Shown: positions 1 through 5,312 of the stretch, in pieces
How the letters are laid out: every line of letters begins with the position of its first letter
Numbering within the stretch: the first letter of the stretch is position 1
Assembly (NCBI GenBank): GCA_905199285.1
Contig: CAJKFZ010000190.1
Coordinates: 1 to 5,312 of the forward strand
DNA: 5,312 nt
Origin: an uncultured Ruminococcus sp.
Lineage (GTDB): Bacteria > Bacillota > Clostridia > Oscillospirales > Ruminococcaceae
Direction: 5' to 3'
Made by a program: the position numbers and the translations under genes
Notes under the pieces: generated by a model
Databases searched by the model: none
Told to the model about the DNA's origin: nothing
What the model saw: the letters and a program-made list of their open reading frames with translations, nothing else

Positions 1-36
1 TATTTAAAATAAAACTTCTGAGCAAAATATTATATA

Positions 37-66
37 AAAGCGACTAAGATAAAACTTAGCCGCTTT
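37..66 (-). terminator. Intrinsic terminator downstream of the AraC-type regulator gene
   Basis: An inverted repeat pairs 37-48 with 55-66 around a 6-nt loop (49-54). One position (43 with 60) mismatches as plus-strand RNA (A with C) but becomes a G-U wobble in minus-strand RNA, giving a continuous 12-bp stem only in the direction of the upstream gene. The minus-strand transcript leaves the hairpin through a U-rich stretch (CUUUU, then AU-rich with another UUUU). It lies about 57 nt after the regulator's stop codon. Nothing else recognisable sits in 67-123, and 1-36 is plain AT-rich sequence. Confidence 0.8.
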
Positions 67-123
67 AATTATTTGGTGTATAGCTTAATCAAAAATGACT
101 GTTGTTTTTTCAGTAATTAAATA

Positions 124-993
124 TTACTTCTTTTCAATAGGGACCCATATCTGACTTTTATAATTGTCATCGGTCATATTACCTGCCGGATATGCTTCAA
201 TGTCCATTTCGTAGGTTGGTGTACAGTTTGAAGTCGGGAAAAATTCCGAGCAGAGTTCGTGCCATAAAGATTGTATTGCATCCGGCATAGCTCCAACACA
301 TTCTGATACAACCCACGTTCTCGCCGGAATAACGCTAATACGGTATCCATCGGGAGCAATAGTATCAGGTTCGCACTGAGCAGCTATAGAGTAGTCAAAA
401 TGTTCGCAGTCAGTCTGACCTTTTCCGTAACAAATTCCAAAAATAAAGCTGCGGTCGGAAGTAAGTTTTAGTAAAGTTTCAATAGTACCGTCCTTATGAG
501 CTCTATCCCAGAAATCAGGGATCGTGTTCTTATTTTCGTCATTAACTATCGTATGCTTCTCAACTTTTTCAATTACTGTAAATGAATCTTTCGTGATAAT
601 TTTGTAATTCATAGAATTACCGCCTTTCAATATGATCTGCACCTTGAATCGGGAGAATGATCTGAGCTTTCCTCCTGTGCGTTTTGCTTCGGATGGCGTT
701 ATGCCATGAAAACGTGTAAATGCTCTTGTGAAGCTTTCAGGAGACTCGTAACCGTATTTCAGAGCAAGATCAATGATCCTGATATTCGTTGAAGCAAGCT
801 CACTGCCGGCAAGTGTGAGCCGCCTGCTGCGAATATATTCGCCTACTGTGATACCACACATTATTCCGAATATTTTCTGAAAATAATAGGTTGAACACGC
901 TGCCTGCTCTGCAATTTTATTATAGTCAAGCTCTGCGTCAAGATTATCTTCGATATAATCAATAGCATTCTGAATACTTGTTGCCCAGTTCAT
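124..993 (-). CDS. AraC-family transcriptional regulator with C-terminal GyrI-like effector-binding domain
   Basis: A 289-aa DNA-binding regulator. Residues 1-110 form the AraC/XylS double helix-turn-helix: the first HTH is at about 22-43 (YNKIAEQAACSTYYFQKIFG) and the second at about 73-101, with the family-typical LALKYGYESPESFTRAF and the closing GITPSEAK. Residues from about 128 to the end look like the GyrI-like / AraC effector-binding fold found in Rob and in stand-alone YdeE-type proteins, ending in a typical DxEAYPAG...IWVPIEKK. HTH-first, ligand domain second is the Rob-like order, opposite to classical AraC. The start is supported by a GAGGAGG site 7 nt upstream. The gene has its own promoter and terminator and follows an ABC-2 exporter on the same strand, so it probably senses a small, perhaps cationic or lipophilic, compound and may control that exporter. 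The ligand and targets are not visible in sequence. Confidence 0.92.
   Translation of the reverse strand: MNWATSIQNAIDYIEDNLDAELDYNKIAEQAACSTYYFQKIFGIMCGITVGEYIRSRRLTLAGSELASTNIRIIDLALKYGYESPESFTRAFTRFHGITPSEAKRTGGKLRSFSRFKVQIILKGGNSMNYKIITKDSFTVIEKVEKHTIVNDENKNTIPDFWDRAHKDGTIETLLKLTSDRSFIFGICYGKGQTDCEHFDYSIAAQCEPDTIAPDGYRISVIPARTWVVSECVGAMPDAIQSLWHELCSEFFPTSNCTPTYEMDIEAYPAGNMTDDNYKSQIWVPIEKK
619..626 (-). promoter_or_regulatory. Candidate internal Shine-Dalgarno for the isolated GyrI-like domain
   Basis: Inside the regulator gene, minus-strand AAGGCGGT (one mismatch to AAGGAGGT) lies 6 nt before an in-frame ATG at 610-612. Initiation there would produce a 162-residue protein (coordinates 124-612) beginning MNYKIITKDSF, almost exactly the effector-binding domain without the DNA-binding part. 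The motif codes for Lys-Gly-Gly in the interdomain linker, so it could be a coding coincidence or a relic of a fused stand-alone gene. Use of this start is inferred only. Confidence 0.35.
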
Positions 994-1013
994 CTTGATT
1001 CCTCCTCTCTCAG

Positions 1014-1033
1014 TGTGATATCATTATATCACA
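1014..1033. promoter_or_regulatory. Perfect inverted repeat over the regulator promoter (candidate operator)
   Basis: TGTGATAT (1014-1021) is exactly complementary to ATATCACA (1026-1033), with a 4-nt centre. The 20-bp site contains the complete -10 hexamer of the regulator promoter and the expected transcription start. A dimeric protein bound here would block RNA polymerase, so this is a good operator candidate, either for autoregulation or for another repressor. AraC-family proteins usually prefer direct or asymmetric sites, so the binder is uncertain. Confidence 0.6.
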
Positions 1034-1051
1034 GAATTTATTTTCAGTCCT
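1023..1051 (-). promoter_or_regulatory. Promoter of the AraC-type regulator gene (extended -10)
   Basis: Minus-strand TATAAT (1023-1028) matches the sigma-A -10 consensus exactly and is preceded by TGA, giving the extended form TGnTATAAT. The best -35 at 17-bp spacing is AGGACT (1046-1051), only 3 of 6 to TTGACA, which fits an extended -10 promoter. Transcription would start near 1016, leaving a leader of roughly 23 nt that carries the GAGGAGG ribosome binding site. This lets the regulator be expressed separately from the exporter genes upstream. Confidence 0.65.
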
Positions 1052-1076
1052 GATATTTTGTGTTTTGTTGTATCAG
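1050..1076. repeat. Weak inverted repeat between exporter and regulator genes
   Basis: CTGATA (1050-1055) pairs with TATCAG (1071-1076) across a 15-nt AT-rich loop. The half-site shares the core TGATAT with the palindrome at 1014-1033, and the pair lies just upstream of the regulator promoter, touching its weak -35. The stem is short and no U-tract follows, so it is a poor terminator. A second binding site for the same regulator is possible but unproven. Confidence 0.3.
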
Positions 1077-1088
1077 ATGCTATAAATC

Positions 1089-1820
1089 TTACTGTTTTTT
1101 CATTTGACGCAAAAAGAGCATAATTGCAAACAAAACTGCCGCTGCCATATAGCCAAGAACCCAGTACAGATGAGGACAAATATCCGAATAATTACCGTTC
1201 AGCACAGCTTTTTCCAGCTCTACAGCATGGACAAACGGAAGAAAATTTGCGATTTTCTTGAAAGCTCCGCCTACCAATTCAAGATCAAACCATATTCCGG
1301 AAAGCCATGCAGTTAAATTTGTTAGAAGCGCTCCGCATATTCCTCCAACCTGTTTTGAACTGAAAACGCTTCCGCAGAGTAATCCGGTTGCAATGAAAAA
1401 TAAAGAAACAGGAATAATAAAAATCAAAGCGTATATTATATTTATTGTTATCGGCAATCCAAGCAGAATAGCTGCAATATAACAAATAATACTCTGTGCT
1501 ATTGCAATCGGCAAAATCGGTAAAGCGTATCCGAAAATGAAGTCCGATGCAGTAAGCGGAGTTGTATAAAGTCTCTGCAATAATGAGCTTTCTCTGTCTT
1601 TTGCAATCAGAGTTGCAGAAAAAAGAGTCATAAACGACAGTCCAAAAACTGTGATGCCCGGAGCAAGATTTTCTATTTCAAAAAGGCTTACCGGAACGTT
1701 TGCTTGTATTGCAGAAAGCAATAGTATAAGAACCAGCGGAAATCCCAGACCAAAGGATAAATTCAATGGATCGCGCAGTATTTCTTTTGCAGTTCTTTTT
1801 GAAAAACTTAATAATCTCAT
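1089..1820 (-). CDS. ABC-2 type transporter permease
   Basis: A 243-aa integral membrane protein, the transmembrane half of an ABC exporter. Hydrophobic segments at about 19-39, 53-73, 98-122, 125-150, 159-178 and 217-236 give the six helices usual for the ABC-2 family. The cytoplasmic stretch KDRESSLLQRLYTTPLTASDFIFG (about 74-97, written here from K74) is the conserved region after helix 2 that is typical of DrrB/NodJ-like permeases. The ATG overlaps the stop of the ATPase gene in an ATGA arrangement and is preceded by GGGAGG, indicating translational coupling and roughly equal synthesis of both subunits. The length suits a subunit that works as a homodimer with two ATPases. Family members export drugs, lipids, polysaccharides or peptides; the substrate cannot be read from sequence. 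Confidence 0.9.
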   Translation of the reverse strand: MRLLSFSKRTAKEILRDPLNLSFGLGFPLVLILLLSAIQANVPVSLFEIENLAPGITVFGLSFMTLFSATLIAKDRESSLLQRLYTTPLTASDFIFGYALPILPIAIAQSIICYIAAILLGLPITINIIYALIFIIPVSLFFIATGLLCGSVFSSKQVGGICGALLTNLTAWLSGIWFDLELVGGAFKKIANFLPFVHAVELEKAVLNGNYSDICPHLYWVLGYMAAAVLFAIMLFLRQMKKQ

Positions 1821-2545
1821 TTAGAATCCTCCCTTACAATGGCAACAAAAGCGTCCTCGAATTTATCTGCATTGACTTTTCTTTTCAGTTCGTCAGCTGT
1901 TCCAAGTGCAAGAAGTTTTCCGTTTTTCATAATGCCAATACGGTCTGAAAGCGCTTCTGCTTCTTCCATATAATGGGTTGTAAGGATTATAGTTACTTTT
2001 CCTTTAAGAGATTTTATAATATCCCAAAGCTCCCTTCTTGCGAGAACATCCAATCCAAGAGTCGGTTCATCAAGAAACAATATTTTCGGTTCGCTTATAA
2101 GAGCCATAGCGATACTTAGCCGCCTCTGCCAGCCTCCGGAAAGTTTTCCCGCTTTTCTTTTAAGGATTTGTTTTAAATCAAACTGTTCAGCAAGCTCGTC
2201 CGTTTTAGCTTTTCTTTTTTCCTTTGATAAACCGTGAATACCGCACATCAGCTCAAGATTTTCTTTCACAGTCAGATTTGGTGCAACTGCAGTTTCCTGA
2301 GGAGAAACTCCAATGATTTTTTTTACGTTGGATTCATTTGTTATAATGCTGTTTTCAAGCAGTTTTGCGTCTCCGCTGGTGGGTTTTGTCAGACATGAGA
2401 GCATTTTTATTGTAGTTGTTTTTCCGGCTCCGTTTACACCAAGCAAAGAAAATAATTCACCCTGCAATATATTAAGATCAAGGCTGTCAACAGCAGTAAT
2501 ATCTTTGTGTTTTTTTGTCAATCCTTCAGCTTTAATTGCTTTCAT
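1817..2545 (-). CDS. ABC transporter ATP-binding protein (ABC-2/DrrA-like exporter ATPase)
   Basis: A 242-aa cytoplasmic ATPase that powers the adjacent permease. All nucleotide-binding motifs are present: Walker A GVNGAGKT (36-43), Q-loop Gln83 in VSPQET, signature LSGGW (135-139, followed by QRR), Walker B ILFLDEP (155-161, catalytic Glu160), D-loop LGLD (163-166) and the switch His191. The LSGGWQRRLSIAMALISEP pattern and EPTLGLD are typical of the DrrA/CcmA/NodI group that pairs with ABC-2 permeases. The length is short, without the extended C-terminal domain of some DrrA proteins. The start is supported by GGAGG about 10 nt upstream. It opens the exporter unit, follows a hairpin terminator, and overlaps the permease start by 4 nt. 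Confidence 0.94.
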   Translation of the reverse strand: MKAIKAEGLTKKHKDITAVDSLDLNILQGELFSLLGVNGAGKTTTIKMLSCLTKPTSGDAKLLENSIITNESNVKKIIGVSPQETAVAPNLTVKENLELMCGIHGLSKEKRKAKTDELAEQFDLKQILKRKAGKLSGGWQRRLSIAMALISEPKILFLDEPTLGLDVLARRELWDIIKSLKGKVTIILTTHYMEEAEALSDRIGIMKNGKLLALGTADELKRKVNADKFEDAFVAIVREDSK

Positions 2546-2578
2546 ATTTTTATTTCCTCCAAGTTTTAGCGTAATATA

Positions 2579-2608
2579 ATTGTATTCAACGCAAACGACT
2601 GCTGTCCG
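2579..2608 (-). promoter_or_regulatory. Possible promoter of the ABC exporter genes
   Basis: Minus-strand TACAAT (2579-2584, 5 of 6 to the -10 consensus) lies 18 bp after CGGACA (2603-2608, 4 of 6 to the -35 consensus). An alternative -10, TATATT (2573-2578), follows directly but has no good -35. The gene start is at 2545, giving a short leader with the GGAGG site. The -35 falls inside the terminator hairpin of the preceding gene. This is a weak-consensus call; position is its main support. Confidence 0.4.
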
Positions 2609-2630
2609 TTTTATAACGAAACAGCAGTCG
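2596..2630 (-). terminator. Hairpin terminator after the asparagine-synthetase-like gene
   Basis: CGACTGCTGT (2596-2605) and ACAGCAGTCG (2621-2630) form a perfect 10-bp GC-containing stem. The loop holds a second small inverted repeat, CGTT/AACG (2607-2610 with 2615-2618), that could extend it. It begins 10 nt after the stop codon of the synthetase gene. On the minus strand only UUU directly follows the stem, so termination may be incomplete. The T-rich side is on the plus strand (2634-2650), but no plus-strand gene exists to use it. Confidence 0.65.
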
Positions 2631-2640
2631 GAATTTGTTT

Positions 2641-4179
2641 TTATCTTTTTACAAAATACTCCTCATACCATACAAGGAAAGTGTAAATTGTCCAAATTTT
2701 ACGCCAATTATCGGAATTTCCGCCAATATATTCGTCATAAATCGCATTGATCTCATCAAGATCAAAAAACTTTCCAGCCATATCGCTTTTGAATTTGGCT
2801 CGTACATCTGCATTATAGCGTTCGTCTGCAAGCCATATTCTTATGGGAACAATGAATCCCAGTTTTTTTCTGAATGCAATTTCATCCGGAAGAACTTTGG
2901 ATGCTGCTGTTCTGAAAGCAACCTTGTTTTGCTCATCATTAACTTTAAATTTTGACGGCATTCTTGAAGCAATATCAAAAATCCTTCTGTCGGTAAGAGG
3001 CATACGGATCTCAAGACCAGCAGCAGTACTCATTTTATCAACATTAAGATAAATATCGCCTTCAAGCCAGATCTGGATATCGACATCCGACATTTTTGAA
3101 AACGGATCAAGTCCTTCAGTTTCTTCGTAAATATGTTTAACAAGATTTATCGGGAGAACATCAGGGTTATAATTTTTAAGAATGCGCTGTTTTTCTTCCT
3201 CTTTCATAATATTGGTGTTGCCGACATAGAAATTTTTAAGATTATCGCCGTAGCGTTCAGCATTACGGTACATATTATATCCGCCGAAGAATTCGTCTGC
3301 TCCCTCTCCAGAATAGCAGAGTTTTATATGCTCTGCTGTAGCATTGCAGGCAATGGCAAAAACAATAGCCGAGGCATCTCCAAGAGGCTGTTCCATATTA
3401 TACATAACGTAGGGAACGATATTAAAATACTGCTCTGGAGTTATAAGGCAACGGTTATTTTTTCTTCCGAGAATCCTTGCTGTTTCTGCCGCAAGACCGG
3501 ATTCATCAAAGCGTTCGTCATCATATCCGCAGGAATCGGTTACCTCAGCGTCAGACATGGCAAGAACATAAGAGGAATCAACTCCGCCGGAAAGGAACGA
3601 TTCAGCTGTTTCACCGTTTTCCTTGACCTCTTCTATCATCTTCTGAACAGTAGAATGTATCTCGTCAGCCCAATCGTCTACATTTTTTGAATTATCCGGC
3701 TCGAACCGAGGAGTCCAATAGCGATGAAGTTCCAATAAACCGTTCTTAAATGAAAGCCAATGTCCAGGCATGAGTTTTTTTACACCCTTAAAGAATGTAT
3801 CCTCACCGGCAACGTAGGTAAGCGACATATATATCTGGAGCATATCTGTGTTGATCTCTTTAACAAAGCTTTCGTCTTTCATGATATTACGTATCATAGT
3901 ACTGCAAAGAAGTCTGCCGTCTGATGTCTGATAGTAGTAGAACGGCTTTGTTCCGAAATGGTCACGAACACAGAAAAGCTCGCTGTTCTGTTCATCCCAG
4001 AGGGCAAAGGCAAACATTCCATAAAGGTGATCAGCAATATCGTGTCCCCATTTTTCGTAGGCAGAAGTAATAAGAGCAAGTTCTCTTTCAGTGCGTGGAA
4101 GCGCTGGATCAACATTCAACTCGCTGCAAAGATCCCGCCAATTTCTGATATGTCCTCTGTATTCACGAATTTCAATCAT
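2641..4179 (-). CDS. Asparagine synthetase-like protein lacking the N-terminal glutaminase nucleophile
   Basis: A 512-aa AsnB-family protein. The synthetase domain, which activates aspartate as beta-aspartyl-AMP, looks complete: PPi loop SGGVDSS (197-203), SGEGADEFFGGY (290-301), then YLNVDKMSTAAGLEIRMPLTDRR and FRKKLGFIVP near the C-terminus. The N-terminal part is unusual. AsnB normally starts MCGI with Cys as glutaminase nucleophile, about 70 residues before the NGEIYN motif. Here translation begins just before that motif, which reads RGHIRN (8-13), and the downstream SD pair of the glutamine pocket appears altered (near 32-33). The second half of the domain (GMFAFALWD, 54-62; RDHFGTKPFYYY, 72-83) remains. 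The start is fixed by a GAGGTG site and the intact gpsA gene 12 nt upstream, so this is not a clipped reading frame. It probably uses ammonia or another amine, or a partner glutaminase; beta-lactam synthetase shows that Cys-less family members can have other substrates. The gene symbol is left blank because function is uncertain. Confidence 0.85.
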   Translation of the reverse strand: MIEIREYRGHIRNWRDLCSELNVDPALPRTERELALITSAYEKWGHDIADHLYGMFAFALWDEQNSELFCVRDHFGTKPFYYYQTSDGRLLCSTMIRNIMKDESFVKEINTDMLQIYMSLTYVAGEDTFFKGVKKLMPGHWLSFKNGLLELHRYWTPRFEPDNSKNVDDWADEIHSTVQKMIEEVKENGETAESFLSGGVDSSYVLAMSDAEVTDSCGYDDERFDESGLAAETARILGRKNNRCLITPEQYFNIVPYVMYNMEQPLGDASAIVFAIACNATAEHIKLCYSGEGADEFFGGYNMYRNAERYGDNLKNFYVGNTNIMKEEEKQRILKNYNPDVLPINLVKHIYEETEGLDPFSKMSDVDIQIWLEGDIYLNVDKMSTAAGLEIRMPLTDRRIFDIASRMPSKFKVNDEQNKVAFRTAASKVLPDEIAFRKKLGFIVPIRIWLADERYNADVRAKFKSDMAGKFFDLDEINAIYDEYIGGNSDNWRKIWTIYTFLVWYEEYFVKR

Positions 4180-4187
4180 AATATAGA

Positions 4188-4193
4188 CACCTC
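4188..4193 (-). promoter_or_regulatory. Ribosome binding site fixing the start of the AsnB-like gene
   Basis: Minus-strand GAGGTG lies 8 nt before the ATG at 4177-4179 and overlaps the TGA stop of gpsA (4192-4194). It shows that the short N-terminus is the genuine start, and that ribosomes ending gpsA are placed to reinitiate on the next gene. Confidence 0.7.
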
Positions 4194-5184
4194 ATATTTC
4201 TTCGTATATCTGCGGACGGTTCATAAGAACGCCGAGAGCAAGCCGCACATCGCCGCCATTGAACAGAACGTTATTAAGCTGCTCGGTTATCGGCATTTCA
4301 ACGCCAAGCCGTCTTGATAAATCATATGCAGCTTTGCAGCAGAAATATCCCTCAACAGTTCCGACTCTTTCTACGGCTTCTTCCGGTGATATTCCCTGTC
4401 CGATAAGAATTCCGGCACGTCTGTTACGACTGTGCATACTGGTACAGGTAACGATAAGATCACCAAGACCCGTCAGACCGCTGAAAGTGAGCGTATCTGC
4501 TCCTGCCGCTTTTCCGAGCCTTGCAATTTCGTGTATTCCTCTGGTCATGAGCGCAGCTTTTGTATTGTCACCATATCCCAGACCATCGCATATACCAACA
4601 CATAATGCAATGATATTTTTAAGCGCTCCGCCTATTTCGCAACCCTTTACATCGTCATTGAGATAGATTCTGAAATAACTGTTTCCAAGTTCTTTCTGAA
4701 CATATTCTGCTGCATTGTGATTATCAGAAGCTGCAACAATGGTAGTTGGGATACATCTTGCAACCTCTTCAGCGTGGGAGGGTCCGGACATAACAACAAG
4801 CTTATCAGTATTGATTTCTTCTGTTATAACCTCGCTGAGAGTTTTAAGACTCCCCTCTTCAAGACCTTTTCCGGTGTTTACGATAACTGTATCTTTGCTT
4901 ACATACGGAGAAGCCTCTTTAGCAACACTTCTGACGAATGATGATGGTATTCCGAAAATAAGCATATCACAATCTTTAACACAGGAAATATCATTGGTCA
5001 TGGTAATTTTCTCTGAGACCGGAACTCCGGGAAGCTTCTGAATATGTTCGCCGTGAGCTCTTATAAGGTCGATTTCTGACTGAAACTTCGACCAAACGGT
5101 TATATTATGCTTTCCGCAGTGTTCCGCCATAACGGCAATGCTAAGACCGAATCCTCCGGAACCAAGTATAACGATATTCGCCAT
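4192..5184 (-). CDS. gpsA: NAD(P)+-dependent glycerol-3-phosphate dehydrogenase
   Basis: A 330-aa cytoplasmic enzyme that reduces dihydroxyacetone phosphate to sn-glycerol 3-phosphate, the backbone of bacterial phospholipids. The N-terminal Rossmann fold shows the dinucleotide motif GSGGFG (8-13). The conserved LPGVPVS (51-57), NTGKGLE (103-109) and SGPSHAEEV (133-141) follow. The C-terminal helical domain has EIGGALKNIIAL with the catalytic Lys at 189, and SGLTGLGDLIVTC with Asp242, followed by SRNRRAG. The length is normal for the family and nothing is missing. The start is supported by AAAGGAG (5194-5200) 9 nt upstream, which overlaps the plsY stop codon. It sits between plsY, whose product consumes glycerol 3-phosphate, and the AsnB-like gene, all apparently co-transcribed from a promoter outside the window. 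Confidence 0.97.
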   Translation of the reverse strand: MANIVILGSGGFGLSIAVMAEHCGKHNITVWSKFQSEIDLIRAHGEHIQKLPGVPVSEKITMTNDISCVKDCDMLIFGIPSSFVRSVAKEASPYVSKDTVIVNTGKGLEEGSLKTLSEVITEEINTDKLVVMSGPSHAEEVARCIPTTIVAASDNHNAAEYVQKELGNSYFRIYLNDDVKGCEIGGALKNIIALCVGICDGLGYGDNTKAALMTRGIHEIARLGKAAGADTLTFSGLTGLGDLIVTCTSMHSRNRRAGILIGQGISPEEAVERVGTVEGYFCCKAAYDLSRRLGVEMPITEQLNNVLFNGGDVRLALGVLMNRPQIYEEI

Positions 5185-5199
5185 AATAAGCCTCTCCTT

Positions 5200-5312
5200 T
5201 TACTTTTTTGAACCGCTGAAAGAATCAAGCGAGAACTTGTTTTCCGTTCCCTGTTTCAAACGTTCAATATTTGAGCGATGCATCCAAATGACAAGAGCCG
5301 ACATCGGTAATG
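5200..5312 (-). CDS. plsY: Acyl-phosphate:glycerol-3-phosphate acyltransferase, C-terminal end (partial)
   Basis: Only the last 37 codons are in the window; the gene continues past the right edge. The translation reads LPMSALVIWMHRSNIERLKQ and then GTENKFSLDSFSGSKK before TAA. The end of a hydrophobic helix followed by HRSNIERLKQGTENKF is the characteristic C-terminus of PlsY (compare the family pattern RHxxNIxRLxxGTEnk). PlsY is a small membrane acyltransferase that makes lysophosphatidic acid from acyl-phosphate and glycerol 3-phosphate. Its position 15 nt ahead of gpsA, which supplies that substrate, is a common Firmicute arrangement and supports the call despite the short fragment. Confidence 0.88.
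   Translation of the reverse strand, partial: LPMSALVIWMHRSNIERLKQGTENKFSLDSFSGSKK

Noticed and set aside
9..57. Direct repeat ATAAAACTT (9-17 and 49-57)
   Set aside because: Nine bases in very AT-rich DNA, the second copy being mostly the terminator loop; no associated mobile element or further copies.
1014..1033. CRP/FNR-type binding site (TGTGA...TCACA)
   Set aside because: The arms resemble the CRP half-sites, but the spacer between TGTGA and TCACA is 10 nt, not 6, so the half-sites would not fit a CRP dimer.
2596..2650. Plus-strand terminator implied by the T-rich stretch after the hairpin
   Set aside because: No plus-strand gene lies to the left to be terminated; the T-rich stretch is the end of the AsnB-like coding sequence (Lys/Arg codons on the minus strand).
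3133..3690. A 185-codon plus-strand open frame inside the AsnB-like gene
   Set aside because: It is antisense to a strongly conserved synthetase domain, has no homologous-looking motifs, and its composition follows from the codons of the real gene. The other plus-strand open frames are rejected for the same reason.
2641..4179. AsnB-like gene as a pseudogene or frameshifted fragment
   Set aside because: The rest of the frame is uninterrupted with all synthetase motifs intact, there is a good SD at the short start, and the lost segment is not found in another frame because gpsA occupies the upstream DNA.
4177..4194. UGA at the gpsA end read as selenocysteine to make a fused protein
   Set aside because: GpsA ends at its normal family length, the next gene has its own SD and ATG, and no convincing stem-loop for selenocysteine insertion is evident just after the UGA.

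Overview
The window is AT-rich DNA with every gene on the minus strand, short intergenic gaps, strong GGAGG-type ribosome binding sites and intrinsic hairpin terminators. This style, together with the plsY-gpsA gene order, points to a low-GC Firmicute, most likely a Clostridia member of the Ruminococcaceae/Lachnospiraceae kind. The genus is inferred from style and protein character, not proven. The gene complement is chromosomal; I see no insertion sequence, phage gene, CRISPR array, tRNA or rRNA.

Read in the direction of transcription (right to left), the first block is the 3' end of plsY (5200-5312), then gpsA (4192-5184), then an asparagine-synthetase-like gene (2641-4179). Gaps are 15 and 12 nt, so these form one operon, closed by a hairpin at 2596-2630. 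GpsA makes sn-glycerol 3-phosphate and PlsY acylates it, so the first two genes are the entry to phospholipid synthesis. The third gene is the oddity. It keeps a complete ATP-dependent synthetase domain but begins inside the glutaminase domain. The nucleophilic N-terminal Cys is absent and the remaining glutamine pocket is degenerate, so it probably does not use glutamine as its own nitrogen donor.

The second block is a two-gene ABC-2 type exporter: ATPase 1817-2545 and permease 1089-1820, overlapping by ATGA. It is followed by an AraC-family regulator with a C-terminal GyrI-like ligand-binding domain (124-993). The regulator gene has its own extended -10 promoter, covered by a perfect inverted repeat, and ends at an intrinsic terminator (37-66). 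The likely picture is a drug- or metabolite-sensing regulator next to the exporter it may control. An internal ribosome binding site inside the regulator gene could also yield the ligand-binding domain alone.

Most of the window is ordinary. The best candidates for something new are the glutaminase-less asparagine synthetase in a phospholipid operon, the regulator's internal start, and the operator-like palindrome. No stretch longer than 300 bases lacks a gene.
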